Part shown: piece by piece, positions 47,435 to 57,084 of the stretch | Layout of the letters: the number at the start of each line of letters is the position of its first letter | Numbering within the stretch: position 1 is the stretch's first letter | Translations under genes and position numbers: made by a program | The notes under the pieces: model-generated | What the model was told of the DNA's origin: nothing | Database searches by the model: none | The model's input: the letters and a program-made list of their open reading frames with translations, nothing else | Source: Leptospira sp. WS58.C1 | Lineage (GTDB): Bacteria > Spirochaetota > Leptospiria > Leptospirales > Leptospiraceae | Length of the DNA: 64,000 nucleotides | Direction of reading: 5' to 3' | Assembly: GCF_040833995.1 (NCBI RefSeq) | Contig: NZ_CP162137.1 | Coordinates: 2,528,501-2,592,500 of the forward strand

Positions 47435-48289
47435 TTGGGACGTTTAGGAATATTAGCGGGAGGAGGAAATCTTCCTCAGATAGGCATGAGAGAAGCTCTA
47501 GCCGCCGGGGAAGATCCGTTCTTTCTTTCCATAGCCGAGTCCGATTTTACTCCGGGAAATTATCCGGATAGAGTGATCCCGATCCGGATCGCGAAGATCG
47601 GCGGAGTGTTAAAAGTATGCAAAACAAATCAGATAGATAGACTTCTTCTATTAGGAAAAGTTAAAAAAGAGATCATATTCAAAAGCCTGAACTTCGATCT
47701 AAAAGCGCTCGCTTTACTCGCCAGAATGGTAAATCGCCATGATTATTCCATCTTCAAAACGGTGGCGGAAGATTTCGAAAAACAAGGTATTCATATTATT
47801 TCCCAAAAAACTTACTTAAAGTCTCTTCTACTTCCGGAAGGACGTTATACAAAAAGAGCATTGGACAAAAAACAGGTTGAAGACGTAATCTTCGGAATGG
47901 AATACGCGGAGAAGATCGCACACCTGGATATTGGCCAAGCGGTAGTCGTCGTAGACAAATCCGTATTGGCAGTCGAAGCGGTGGAAGGAACGGACCAAGC
48001 AATTCGAAGAGGCGGAAGTTTCGCCAAAAAAAGAAAGGCAGTCGTTTGCAAAAGTTCCAAACCAAGCCAAGACCCTAGATTCGATCTACCTACAGTCGGA
48101 GTAGAAACCTTAAAAGTAATGAGCGAGCATAACTGCGATACGCTCGCAGTTCGGGAAGGAGAGACCATAATCGTAAATCCCTCCGAATTTATTAACCTTG
48201 CAGAAAAATTGAAAATCCATATCTTGAGCATCGGCCGTGGCAACGTCTCGAAAATTAACTCTTCCCAAAAAAAGCTCCCTAAAGCCTAA
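47435..48289 (+). CDS. lpxI: UDP-2,3-diacylglucosamine diphosphatase LpxI
   Basis: 284 residues, family LpxI (formerly DUF1009). It hydrolyses UDP-2,3-diacylglucosamine to lipid X, a step of lipid A synthesis served by LpxH in many proteobacteria. The start is TTG (GRLGILAGGGNLPQIGMREA), two bases after the FmdB stop. DRLLLLGKVKKEIIF, KTVAEDFEKQGIHIISQKTY and AVVVVDKSVLAVEAVEGTDQ are typical, as is PRFDLPTVGVETLKVM. The last 53 bases overlap the lpxB start, and the C-terminal tail is longer than usual. Adjacent lpxB fits the pathway. Confidence 0.93.
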   Translation: MGRLGILAGGGNLPQIGMREALAAGEDPFFLSIAESDFTPGNYPDRVIPIRIAKIGGVLKVCKTNQIDRLLLLGKVKKEIIFKSLNFDLKALALLARMVNRHDYSIFKTVAEDFEKQGIHIISQKTYLKSLLLPEGRYTKRALDKKQVEDVIFGMEYAEKIAHLDIGQAVVVVDKSVLAVEAVEGTDQAIRRGGSFAKKRKAVVCKSSKPSQDPRFDLPTVGVETLKVMSEHNCDTLAVREGETIIVNPSEFINLAEKLKIHILSIGRGNVSKINSSQKKLPKA

Positions 48290-49514
48290 AAAGGCCGGAG
48301 ACAAGATCAGGACGGAAAACCTTTCCGTACCCTCTTCTCCCGTATTTATGATGTTAGCCGGGGAACATTCAGGCGATCTACTCGGGGCAGAAGTATTAAA
48401 AGAACTTAAAAAACATGATCCTGACTTTACGTTTTTTGGGATTGGCGGCCCCAGAATGTTGGAAGAAGGTTTCGACTCCATAGAAAATATGGAAGAACTT
48501 TCCGTGATCGGATTCACCGCGGTACTATTCAAATACAAATTTTTAAAAGCGCTTATGGATCGATTGGTAGAAGAAGCAGTTGCGCGTTCTTGCACACATG
48601 CCGTCCTGATCGATTATCCAGGATTCAATCTAAGGCTTGCAGCTAGACTTAAAAAATTAGGGATCAAAGTGATCTTCTATGTTTCTCCCCAACTCTGGGC
48701 CTGGAATTTCGGAAGGATCCATAAGATCAAAGAATCTATCGATCTGATGTTGGTATTATTTCCGTTCGAGAAAAAGATCTACGACGATTACGGAGTTCGT
48801 TCCGTATTTGTAGGGCATCCGATTGCCCAGAGGATTAAGGAGAAGATCCGAAAAGAGGCCCCGATCCCGGTCGACGAGAAACAACTAGCGCATCTACAGA
48901 CGATCACTCTTATGCCCGGCTCCCGATCCGGTGAGATCCATAGAATGTTGGATACATTACTCCGATCAGCGGCACTTATTCATGCCGAAGCCGAAGCGGA
49001 GAAAAAACATGTTCGCTTTCTCATTCCGAATATCAACGTAAAAGAAGAAGAGTTTATCCAAACGAAAATTAAGGAAACGGAAGAAGCTCATCCAGGTATT
49101 AAGATCGAATATTTATTCGATCGTTCCTTGAGATGTATCGAAATTTCCGATATTGTCCTTGTAACTTCCGGAACGGCAACCTTAGAAGTTGTATATTTTG
49201 AAAAACCGATGGTGATCCTATACAAGGTCAGCCTGCTCAGTTATTTTATCTCTGCCCTTCTCATCCGTACACCTTTTATAGGGCTCGTCAATATCCTGAG
49301 CGGACGAGAAACCGTGAAGGAACTCATACAGGCCGAATGTACTCCGGAAGAAACCGTGAGAGAAACAATGGCCATCCTAAAAAACAAAAAGTACAGGAAC
49401 CAGATGATAGAAGAGATCCGCTCCGTAAAGGAATCCTTAGGAGAGGAGCATAGTTCTAAGAACGCGAGCCGGGCAATCCTTCAATTCTTGAAAGAAAAGC
49501 CAACTACCGTCTAA
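48237..49514 (+). CDS. lpxB: Lipid-A-disaccharide synthase
   Basis: 425 residues from a GTG start. LpxB is the glycosyltransferase that joins lipid X and UDP-2,3-diacylglucosamine to make the lipid A disaccharide. VFMMLAGEHSGDLLGAEVLK, FFGIGGPRMLEEGFDS, VLIDYPGFNLRLAARLKKLG and VIFYVSPQLWAWNFGRIHKI are strong family signatures, as is TLMPGSRSGEIHRML. The first 35 residues are a basic extension lacking in most relatives. A shorter start near 48345 (MMLAGEHSGD) would give the standard N-terminus and remove the overlap with lpxI. The exact start is therefore uncertain but the identity is not. Confidence 0.95.
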   Translation: MATSRKLTLPKKSSLKPKKAGDKIRTENLSVPSSPVFMMLAGEHSGDLLGAEVLKELKKHDPDFTFFGIGGPRMLEEGFDSIENMEELSVIGFTAVLFKYKFLKALMDRLVEEAVARSCTHAVLIDYPGFNLRLAARLKKLGIKVIFYVSPQLWAWNFGRIHKIKESIDLMLVLFPFEKKIYDDYGVRSVFVGHPIAQRIKEKIRKEAPIPVDEKQLAHLQTITLMPGSRSGEIHRMLDTLLRSAALIHAEAEAEKKHVRFLIPNINVKEEEFIQTKIKETEEAHPGIKIEYLFDRSLRCIEISDIVLVTSGTATLEVVYFEKPMVILYKVSLLSYFISALLIRTPFIGLVNILSGRETVKELIQAECTPEETVRETMAILKNKKYRNQMIEEIRSVKESLGEEHSSKNASRAILQFLKEKPTTV

Positions 49515-49527
49515 GAAGATCTCGGCC

Positions 49528-49543
49528 TGTAGGAACTCCTACA
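49528..49543. repeat. Short palindrome TGTAGGA-NN-TCCTACA
   Basis: TGTAGGAACTCCTACA lies just after the lpxB stop, identical to 14423-14438 and one base off the 16468 copy. It is placed between convergent genes and could form a hairpin at the end of the lpxB transcript. Confidence 0.75.
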
Positions 49544-49609
49544 AGTATAGGACACAAAAATAGTTTGCAGGAATGCAAGTTTTGTGATAAGGAACTTTTC
49601 GGTAAGCGC

Positions 49610-49645
49610 GTACCACCGCGCCGGCCCCCGCCCAATGAGGGTGGG
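49610..49645. repeat. GC-rich repeat shared with 16363-16398
   Basis: GTACCACCG followed by CCGGCCCCCGCCCA and GAGGGTGGG; it is the near-perfect reverse complement of 16363-16398. It sits between lpxB and the AsmA-like gene, which converge. Confidence 0.75.
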
Positions 49646-49652
49646 CACGACC

Positions 49653-51866
49653 TTACTCTTTCACGCAACCCGCGCTATTCTCTTTGATCTTAAATGCAAA
49701 CGCGGAGATAGGAACCGCCGAAATGGATTCACTGGAAAGTGAGTAAGTATTCCCTGTCACAAAATATTTTACGAAGTCGGAATCCACATAAGAGTTCGCA
49801 GTAGCGTTCACGTTTCCGCCTTTCCAATACACATTTCGCTTTGGAGGACTCCCAGGGTTCCAATAATCGAATCCCATCTCGAACTTAGGAGGAACAGGCA
49901 CGGGAAATTCTCCCTTACCTTTCCAGATCGTATTGGAAAGTTTCACCTTGTCTATGGTGATGTACATTCTATCGTGAATGTCTAAGAAATTATTTCCGTT
50001 AAATCTAATATTACCGTCGGAGTCCAAAGTTTCTGGGATCAATTCACCGCCGCAGAAAGAAAAGCTAGGAACTCCCCAAGCTAAATTGATGGTCTCAAAA
50101 TCGATCCCGAAGTAAGGATTATCCGTTCCGTAAGTAAAATAAGAATTCAACTTAGCGGTTCCGGAACCCGTAATACTTGCATCCAAACGAGATTGAGAAG
50201 GTGCAAATTTCAAACCTACATCCAATTTTCCCATACTAGGAAGTCCAAGATCCCATTTCACTTCCTTAGCAAGAAGTTTGAGACTTCCCGTAGGATTTTC
50301 CAAAAAATATTTATAGATAGGAGTTCTGGTAAAATTAATTTCAGGGATCAATTTTTCCATTCTGGTATGGATATCTTCTCTGATCCATTGACGAACGGAA
50401 CTATACAAAGGAAAAAAGTTGGAAAGAACGATGGAGTCAGTCTCTAACTCGAGATTATACTCTCCCTGTAAAGGAAAATAGGAACTCCCGTCTCCTTTGA
50501 CTCCCTTTCTGTATCCTGTTTTACCTTTCAGATTTGCAGACCAGGGAAGACCGAATTGTTTTCCTTTCAGTTTTGCTTCCAAAATCCCGGAAAGGTTCCA
50601 GCCTAACTCCGCATCTTTGATTTCCAGGTCCAAATAAGGATCCTTCCATTTAAAATTTTGGAGAGAAAATTTTGCCTCGGACTTCATCCAATCTCCGTAA
50701 CTTCCGGTCTCCGTTCCCTTCCAATGTAGATCCAGACTTCCGCCTAGCGTTTCCAGATCGGAAGAAACAGGTAGAAAATTCCGGATATCGTCTAGATCTT
50801 GGACCGTAAGGCTTAAATCCCAGGATTTTAGTCCTTTTGCGTTTTTAGATTTCAGAAGAGTGAGTTTATCTTCTCCCACCAATATCTTGTGCTCTTCCGT
50901 AAAGAATTCTCCTTTTTGAGAGCGAGTCCATTCATGTTCCAGATCTATCTCTTTCCATTCCCAAACTTCACTTTGTAAAGGAAGTTCCTGTAATACGATC
51001 CCTTTTACATTAGAAAATTCTGTATTACCTTGGACCTTCAGATTGGTTCCGTCCGATTCTAAAACAGCCCGACCGGAAATTTTTCCTTTTTTCGGATAGA
51101 ATTGGGAGAATTCCGAATACAAACCTCCGGAAGATTCCGCCTTTGCATTCTTGAACAAGATCTCGAGGTTCATGTTCTTACTTCCGATATCCGTACTGAA
51201 CTTTCCGCTAACATATCTAAAACCCGGAATAGGAAATAAAGAGTCGGAAATTTGGACATTGATCTTAGTATCTTCTTTTCTGATCGTAAAATCGATCCCC
51301 TTTACATTCTCCAGAAGTACTTTGCCACCCTTATAAACAGTGACTGTTGTATCCTCTAATCGGATCTCTGGAATATTGATCTTATGGATATAGGAAAGAA
51401 TTTCTCCCGAGATCCGATCTTCCAGATCGATACTCAGTTGTGCATTACGCACTCGGATCGCTTTTACGGAAGGTTGTCCTTTCCAAAGACCTCGTAGTAA
51501 TAATTCAATCTTGTTCGCTTTGAAGATCATCCGTTGGGAAGCAAAGTCTTCGTCGCTGGAAATTTTCAAATCTTCTATAAATACATGGTTCGGGAATTCG
51601 TATTCTACGACTCCCAAAGTCACCGCCCTATCCAGTTCTTCGTTAATGAATCCTCGTGTGAGTTCCTTCACTCCTCGGAGGTCCAGAACTCTTCTCACGA
51701 AGTACCATTCTGCTGTTTCTTTTGCAGCGGCTAAAAGAAGAAATACCACAACAAGAGCAATGGAGATCTTTCTAAAGGAAGGTTTTTCGGTGATAGATTG
51801 TATCTTTGAAAAAGAAGAAGATACGAATCGATACAATTTAGATGGGACAGCGATCCGGAACGTCAC
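49653..51866 (-). CDS. Large AsmA/TamB-like membrane-anchored protein
   Basis: About 737 residues. A basic N-terminus is followed by one membrane helix (ISIALVVVFLLLAAAKETAEW) and a very long beta-rich body with repeated strands (VRNAQLSIDLEDRISGEIL, IPEIRLEDTTVTVYKGGKVL). This is the pattern of AsmA, TamB and YhdP-like proteins that bridge inner and outer membranes and carry lipids. The match is by style, not by strict motif. I chose GTG at 51866 because AAAGGA lies just upstream. An ATG at 52013 would add 49 residues and overlap the upstream gene by 97 bases. It follows the TPR lipoprotein gene closely on the same strand. Confidence 0.75.
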   Translation of the reverse strand: MTFRIAVPSKLYRFVSSSFSKIQSITEKPSFRKISIALVVVFLLLAAAKETAEWYFVRRVLDLRGVKELTRGFINEELDRAVTLGVVEYEFPNHVFIEDLKISSDEDFASQRMIFKANKIELLLRGLWKGQPSVKAIRVRNAQLSIDLEDRISGEILSYIHKINIPEIRLEDTTVTVYKGGKVLLENVKGIDFTIRKEDTKINVQISDSLFPIPGFRYVSGKFSTDIGSKNMNLEILFKNAKAESSGGLYSEFSQFYPKKGKISGRAVLESDGTNLKVQGNTEFSNVKGIVLQELPLQSEVWEWKEIDLEHEWTRSQKGEFFTEEHKILVGEDKLTLLKSKNAKGLKSWDLSLTVQDLDDIRNFLPVSSDLETLGGSLDLHWKGTETGSYGDWMKSEAKFSLQNFKWKDPYLDLEIKDAELGWNLSGILEAKLKGKQFGLPWSANLKGKTGYRKGVKGDGSSYFPLQGEYNLELETDSIVLSNFFPLYSSVRQWIREDIHTRMEKLIPEINFTRTPIYKYFLENPTGSLKLLAKEVKWDLGLPSMGKLDVGLKFAPSQSRLDASITGSGTAKLNSYFTYGTDNPYFGIDFETINLAWGVPSFSFCGGELIPETLDSDGNIRFNGNNFLDIHDRMYITIDKVKLSNTIWKGKGEFPVPVPPKFEMGFDYWNPGSPPKRNVYWKGGNVNATANSYVDSDFVKYFVTGNTYSLSSESISAVPISAFAFKIKENSAGCVKE

Positions 51867-51916
51867 ACTGTCCTTTTTGAAGAATGGATTTTTAGGGAGA
51901 GAAAAAGAGAAAAAAA

Positions 51917-52561
51917 TTACCGTTGGAGAACCTGGTTGATTTTCTCCGAGGTTTCCTTCAGTACTAGGCTTTCCGGAAATTTCTGTAATCCCTCTTCCAG
52001 AACCAACTGACATCTTTTGTATTCCTTAATTCTGTAGAAGCTGACCACTACGGTTTCATAGTAGAATAGATCTTTTTCGAAATTTTTCTCTCTGGAAGCT
52101 CTACCTAAAATACCCAAAGCCTGGCCGTATTTCTCGTCTTCGAAATAGGCTTTTGCCCACATTTTTTTGCGGGTTACCGACTCAAAATCGCGATCCACAT
52201 TGTCCGACTTACGGAAATGCACGATAGCATTATCATAGTCATTGATCCCGAGATAGGCAGAACCTAAATAATGGTCCAAATGTTGAAGATTGCGACCTTC
52301 TTTGGAGTTTTGCAATTCTCTCAAAACGAGAGAAGCTTCTTTGAAAGATTCGATTTTTAGTAGTAGTTTGGATTTTTGGAGGAGTAGCTCGGAACGTCTT
52401 TTATCTTCAGGGTGTAGATCGCTTAATTGTTGGTCTATTCCCTTGATTTCCGCTCGGACCTGGGTCTCTAAATTGGCGGAAACCGCCCCTTCTTTTTGTG
52501 TACTTGCACAGTAGAGGAGGAATTGAGCTCCGATAAACAATATTGTCAGATATTTACTCAT
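51917..52561 (-). CDS. TPR-repeat lipoprotein
   Basis: 214 residues. The signal MSKYLTILFIGAQFLLYC ends in a probable lipidated cysteine. The mature part is helical with TPR features: LDHYLGSAYLGINDYDNAIV and KMWAKAYFEDEKYGQALGIL, then FYYETVVVSFYRIKEYKRCQ. TPR lipoproteins usually act as scaffolds at the inner face of the outer membrane. It starts four bases after the uvrD stop and is followed by the AsmA-like gene, so the three are likely one transcript. The pair of envelope genes after a DNA helicase has no obvious functional link. Confidence 0.83.
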   Translation of the reverse strand: MSKYLTILFIGAQFLLYCASTQKEGAVSANLETQVRAEIKGIDQQLSDLHPEDKRRSELLLQKSKLLLKIESFKEASLVLRELQNSKEGRNLQHLDHYLGSAYLGINDYDNAIVHFRKSDNVDRDFESVTRKKMWAKAYFEDEKYGQALGILGRASREKNFEKDLFYYETVVVSFYRIKEYKRCQLVLEEGLQKFPESLVLKETSEKINQVLQR

Positions 52562-52565
52562 TTTC

Positions 52566-55139
52566 TCATCCGATTTTCAATTTTTCGAGTTCTTGCAGGA
52601 AATCGCTAGTCTCCTGCTGCCTGGTTTCCTCGTTGGAAAGCCAGTCCAAAGTCTCCGGATCTATCTCCTTAAGGAAGCGAGAAGGCTCGGAGGCCAATTG
52701 CTCCCCAAATTTGCGGCGATTGGCGGCACCTGTCAAGCATAAATGCCTCTTCGCCCGAGTCATCGCTACATACATTAAACGCCGCTCTTCGTCCACAGAT
52801 TGGTCTTCTACAGTAGCCCTTCCGGAAGGCAAAATTCCCTCTTCTAATCCTACGACATAAACAGACTCGAATTCCAACCCTTTGGACTGGTGAATGGTGA
52901 GTAACTGTACTCGATTGTCCTCCTTCTCATCCGAAGGCTCGTCTTCCATAAGCATCGCCAAACGGTTGATAAAGTCGAATAAAGTAGGCTTTTCGCCGGA
53001 GTCGTTGTTCTCTTCGAAGAAAGCCAACATATTCACAAGCTCGGACATATTGTAAATACGAGCCTTTGCTACCTTCTCCTCTTTCTCTTCCAAAACGATC
53101 TCTTTTTCCAGTCCCAGATCTGCGATTAACTCTCGTAAGGCGAAAAATAATCTGGGCGAAGAAGAGAACTTTTTCTTTGCCTTTTCGATCAGATTTACGA
53201 AATTATAGATCTCGGAGGAGATTTTACGGTTCAGATCCGGGATAAAATCGGGGGATTCGCATACTCGGAATAATGTCTCATAGAGTGACTCCTTGTTCTG
53301 AGCCGCTTTTTCATGCACAAGAGAAATGGATCCTGCACCGATCCCCCGTTTCGGATAATTAATAATTCGTAATAAAGACGCATCGTCCTTTTGGTTTGCG
53401 ATAAGACGAATATAAGAGATCAAGTCTCGGACCTCTTTACGGTCGAAGAAGTTATAACCGCCTACCACCTTGTAAGGCATTTCCCTGGCTCGGAATGCTT
53501 CTTCGAAAGGTCTGGATTGGAAGTTCGTACGGAATAAGATCGCGATCTGGCTTCCCTTTCTTTTCTCTTTTATGATCTCTTCTCGGATATTTTCCGCTAC
53601 CCATTCCGCTTCGTCTTTTTCGTCCCCTCTTTCCACATACTTCACCTTGAGGGCGCCGGGTACCTTGGAAAAAAGTTCCTTGGATCTTCTGGAAAGATTA
53701 TGACGAATGAGAGAGTTTGCGGCGGAGACTATGATATCCGTGGATCTATAATTTTCCAAAAGACGGATAACGTTCGCACCTTTAAAATCGTTCTCGAATC
53801 CAAGGATCAAGCTTACATCCGAACCTCTAAATGCATAGATGGATTGATCGTCGTCCCCGACTACGCAGAGATTGTCCGATTCACCCATGAGCGCTCTTAA
53901 AAATTCGTATTGGATCGGGTTGGTATCCTGGAACTCGTCCACCATGAAGTATTGGTACTTTTTATGGTATTCGTCTCTTACTTCTTCGAACTGTCTTAGA
54001 AGTTTGGAAGGAAGAAGGATCAAATCGTCGAAGTCGATCGAGTTCTGTTCTTTTAAAGTATCTTGGTATTGTTGAAAAAGAGAAGCAGCTAAAAGATCTC
54101 CCTCATTCATAGAGGTTCTCATATCCGCCAAATAATCCGACCCTGAGTTTTTGATCCTGGAAATTTTAGAAAGGACTTCCATGATCTGAGGACGTTTCGG
54201 CTCCAACTTTTGGGCCACAAGCATGCCTGTGACAAGTCCTTCTTGGTCCGCTTGGTTCAGAAGAAGGAACGGATGTTTGTATCCCAGCTTTTCAATATGT
54301 TTTTTTAATATTCCGAGCCCGAGAGAATGGAAGGTGGAAAGTACGATCCCTTTTAATAAGTTCCTTGGAATAAGTTTGCGGACCCTTTCTCCCATTTCTT
54401 TGGCACTTTTGTTTGTGAAAGACAATGCAACGATCTTTCCCGCAGGAATATGATGATCTTGGATCATATGGGCGATCCGATTCGAGATCACTCTTGTTTT
54501 TCCGGAACCGGCACCTGCAAAAATCAAAAGCGGCCCGTGGACCGTTTGGACTGCGCGGGCTTGTTCGGGAGAAAGACTCTGAAAAATGGAAGCGGAATCC
54601 CGAGACTCTTTCGGTCTTTCTTCTCTCTTTCTTTTGGGGGCGGGAAGTTTTTCTTCGGAACTAGAATTTTCGGAGGTCGGGGATACTTCGGATGCGTCGA
54701 CATCCTTTTCCCTTGAAACTTCCTCTAAATTCGATGGAACTTCGGCCGAAATTGGAATTTCTAAGGAATCCGACTCTTCCAAAGCGGGAATTGAGACTTC
54801 GACTTGCTCTGGAGTTCCTACCGTTGACTCAGGTTCCATGAAATCATCTTCTTCATAAAAAGAAGAACCGTAGGATTCCTCTTGTATCTCTTCGTGCGGA
54901 GACGGAGCGGGAGTTTCTACCATTTGCGGACCTTCTTCTTCCATCGAAATACTTTCCGAAAAGCTGAGGAGCGGCGGCTCTTGTCCAGGCTCCTCCGACT
55001 TCTCTTCTGGAATTTCCAAATGGGAAAACAGATCTAGCTCCAGACTTTGATTCGTTTCTTCTTTCATCCGATTTATGAGGGCAAAATAATCCCTGGATCC
55101 GAAAAATCCTGATTTTCGAACCCCAGGTATAAGCGACAT
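52566..55139 (-). CDS. uvrD: UvrD/PcrA-type superfamily 1 DNA helicase with acidic N-terminal extension
   Basis: 857 residues, about 130 longer than typical UvrD. Residues about 190-857 are the SF1A helicase: LSPEQARAVQTVHGPLLIFA, Walker A AGAGSGKTRV (about 208-217), DEFQDTNPIQYEFLRAL, VVGDDDQSIYAFRGSD, LLENYRSTDIIVSAAN and LLTIHQSKGLEFESVYVVGL. It unwinds DNA in repair and replication. Residues about 27-168 are a low-complexity acidic extension (EEIQEESYGSSFYEEDDF), ending in basic PAPKRKREERPK. The start codon is an ATG with AGGA close upstream, but a shorter start at 55067 is possible. The extension is unusual for the family. Two envelope genes follow on the same strand. Confidence 0.93.
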   Translation of the reverse strand: MSLIPGVRKSGFFGSRDYFALINRMKEETNQSLELDLFSHLEIPEEKSEEPGQEPPLLSFSESISMEEEGPQMVETPAPSPHEEIQEESYGSSFYEEDDFMEPESTVGTPEQVEVSIPALEESDSLEIPISAEVPSNLEEVSREKDVDASEVSPTSENSSSEEKLPAPKRKREERPKESRDSASIFQSLSPEQARAVQTVHGPLLIFAGAGSGKTRVISNRIAHMIQDHHIPAGKIVALSFTNKSAKEMGERVRKLIPRNLLKGIVLSTFHSLGLGILKKHIEKLGYKHPFLLLNQADQEGLVTGMLVAQKLEPKRPQIMEVLSKISRIKNSGSDYLADMRTSMNEGDLLAASLFQQYQDTLKEQNSIDFDDLILLPSKLLRQFEEVRDEYHKKYQYFMVDEFQDTNPIQYEFLRALMGESDNLCVVGDDDQSIYAFRGSDVSLILGFENDFKGANVIRLLENYRSTDIIVSAANSLIRHNLSRRSKELFSKVPGALKVKYVERGDEKDEAEWVAENIREEIIKEKRKGSQIAILFRTNFQSRPFEEAFRAREMPYKVVGGYNFFDRKEVRDLISYIRLIANQKDDASLLRIINYPKRGIGAGSISLVHEKAAQNKESLYETLFRVCESPDFIPDLNRKISSEIYNFVNLIEKAKKKFSSSPRLFFALRELIADLGLEKEIVLEEKEEKVAKARIYNMSELVNMLAFFEENNDSGEKPTLFDFINRLAMLMEDEPSDEKEDNRVQLLTIHQSKGLEFESVYVVGLEEGILPSGRATVEDQSVDEERRLMYVAMTRAKRHLCLTGAANRRKFGEQLASEPSRFLKEIDPETLDWLSNEETRQQETSDFLQELEKLKIG

Positions 55140-55195
55140 AATCCTGATTTTTCTCTTCTTGTCAACCGTGTACAGGCAAAGGTTTGCGAATCTGA

Positions 55196-55813
55196 ATGGA
55201 TTTCAAAACACTGGAAGAAAGCTCGACTATGCAAGAATTCCTCCCAGAAAATTACCTCCCCGATTCCAATCTCTGGGAAGCAGGAAGAGAAACTTCCATA
55301 TTCAAAACCCCGATTTTCGAGTTAGTCTCCGTTCCGAAAGTTTCTCCGGACAAAACGATCTCAGGGAATTTTTTCAAAATAGAATCTAAGGATTGGGTGA
55401 ATGTGATCGCACTCACCCAGGACGAAAACGTGATCCTGATCGATCAATACAGACACGGTTTACATTCTTATTGTCTGGAAATCCCCGGTGGGATCGCGGA
55501 CAAAAACTCCCTCCTAGAATCCGCTCAGGCAGAATTGAGAGAAGAGACCGGTTTTGCCTCGGATGATTGGGAATATTTAGGAAAAATTTCCGCAAATCCG
55601 GCAATCCTGAATAACTGGTGTCATACTTATATTGCCAGAAATATTTATCCTCACCCTGGTGGACAGGATCTGGATGAAAGCGAACAAATAGAAGTGTATC
55701 AATATCCTCTAAACAAAGTCCCCGAAATTTTAGATAAGAATATCCTGCACCATGGGATGGTCGTCGCCGCATTCGGATTGTTCTTTTTAAAATACGGAGA
55801 AAAGAAGAAGTAG
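55196..55813 (+). CDS. NUDIX hydrolase (ADP-ribose pyrophosphatase-like)
   Basis: 205 residues. The NUDIX box is [20 protein letters not shown] followed by TGF. The metal-binding glutamates of ELREE are retained, but two less critical positions (the first Glu and the Arg of REXXEE) are replaced by Asn and Ala. [20 protein letters not shown] and [10 protein letters not shown] fit ADP-ribose or other nucleoside diphosphate hydrolases, which remove toxic nucleotides. The MFS gene follows nine bases later on the same strand and pepN follows that, so the three may be one transcript. The substrate cannot be predicted. Confidence 0.88.
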   Translation: MDFKTLEESSTMQEFLPENYLPDSNLWEAGRETSIFKTPIFELVSVPKVSPDKTISGNFFKIESKDWVNVIALTQDENVILIDQYRHGLHSYCLEIPGGIADKNSLLESAQAELREETGFASDDWEYLGKISANPAILNNWCHTYIARNIYPHPGGQDLDESEQIEVYQYPLNKVPEILDKNILHHGMVVAAFGLFFLKYGEKKK

Positions 55814-55822
55814 AACTATCTC

Positions 55823-57082
55823 ATGACAAAAACCGCAAGCACGAGCCCATTCGTCTCTTTACAGGTCCCTGAATTCAGGAATTTTTTGGCCGGAAAATTT
55901 TTGGTCACACTTTCATTCATTATGCAATCCACTGTGGTCTTTTGGCAGATTGACCATATCACTCACGATGCATTCTTCGTGGGTCTCATAGGATTTGCAG
56001 AGCTTGTGCCTAACGTTGCAGTTTCCCTATTTTCCGGATTGGTTGTGGACAGTATTCCAAGAAAAAAGATCATCTTCCTTTCACTCACCGGTTTGACTTT
56101 CAGTTCTTTCTTACTTTTATTATTCACTCTTCCCGGTTTCGAATGGGTTATCGAAAATTATTGGGTCTATCCGATCTATTCTGTGATCTTTTTCTCCGGG
56201 ATCTGCAGAGGGTTTTTATCCCCTAGTATCGCAGCTTTTCAAACCCAATTAGTCTCTAAGGAAATTTTTCCGAATGCTGCGACTTGGAGCGGTGTTGCTT
56301 GGCAGGGTTCCGCGGTTTTAGGTCCGATGCTTGGCGGACTTCTGACCGGATTTAACGGAGTACAAACGGCTTATCTTGCGGACTTCTGCATTATGGTTTT
56401 TTCCTTATTCCTGCTATTATTAGTTCCGTCCAAACCTGTTCCGGAAAAACAAGGAGAGAAGGAATCCATCTGGAAAAGTTTGGGAACCGGTTGGAAGTTC
56501 GTATTCGGCCACCAATTGATCTTAGGCGCGATCAGTTTGGATCTGTTTGCGGTATTATTCGGAGGAGCAGTTGCACTTATACCGACATTCTCCCGAGAAG
56601 TTTTAGGAATGGGCCCGGAATATTACGGAATATTAAGATCGGCTCCAGCGATCGGTGCGGTGCTTTGTGCGTTATTTATCGCAGTCAAACCTCCCAAAAC
56701 AAATTCCGGAATTATACTACTCAGTAGCGTATTCGGTTTCGGGATCTGTATGATCGTATTCGCGCTCTCCAAGAATTTTTATCTATCTTGCGCAGCCCTG
56801 GTCGTAAGCGGTTCCTTCGATATGGTAAGTGTTGTGATCCGACATACGATCGTTCAGATGTATACCCCGGAACATATGAGGGGAAGAGTCTCCGCGGTAA
56901 ATAATATCTTCATAGGTTCTTCTAACGAGTTGGGAGCATTCGAATCGGGAGCCGCCGCCAAAGCATTTGGCCTAGTCCCTTCCGTGGTATTAGGAGGAAC
57001 TCTTACTCTTTTAACGGTAGGGATCGTTACCGCGATCGCACCTCGTCTAAGAAAAATGGATCTAAAGGATATAACGGTTTAA
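55823..57082 (+). CDS. Major facilitator superfamily transporter
   Basis: 419 residues with about twelve hydrophobic helices, for example [60 protein letters not shown] and [20 protein letters not shown]. The motif [11 protein letters not shown] is the loop 2-3 signature of the superfamily. The later [20 protein letters not shown] is typical of the enterobactin-exporter-like DHA3 subgroup. The direction and substrate are unknown; export of a small molecule is most likely. The stop is two bases before pepN, so translation of the two is linked. Confidence 0.9.
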   Translation: MTKTASTSPFVSLQVPEFRNFLAGKFLVTLSFIMQSTVVFWQIDHITHDAFFVGLIGFAELVPNVAVSLFSGLVVDSIPRKKIIFLSLTGLTFSSFLLLLFTLPGFEWVIENYWVYPIYSVIFFSGICRGFLSPSIAAFQTQLVSKEIFPNAATWSGVAWQGSAVLGPMLGGLLTGFNGVQTAYLADFCIMVFSLFLLLLVPSKPVPEKQGEKESIWKSLGTGWKFVFGHQLILGAISLDLFAVLFGGAVALIPTFSREVLGMGPEYYGILRSAPAIGAVLCALFIAVKPPKTNSGIILLSSVFGFGICMIVFALSKNFYLSCAALVVSGSFDMVSVVIRHTIVQMYTPEHMRGRVSAVNNIFIGSSNELGAFESGAAAKAFGLVPSVVLGGTLTLLTVGIVTAIAPRLRKMDLKDITV

Positions 57083-57084
57083 AT

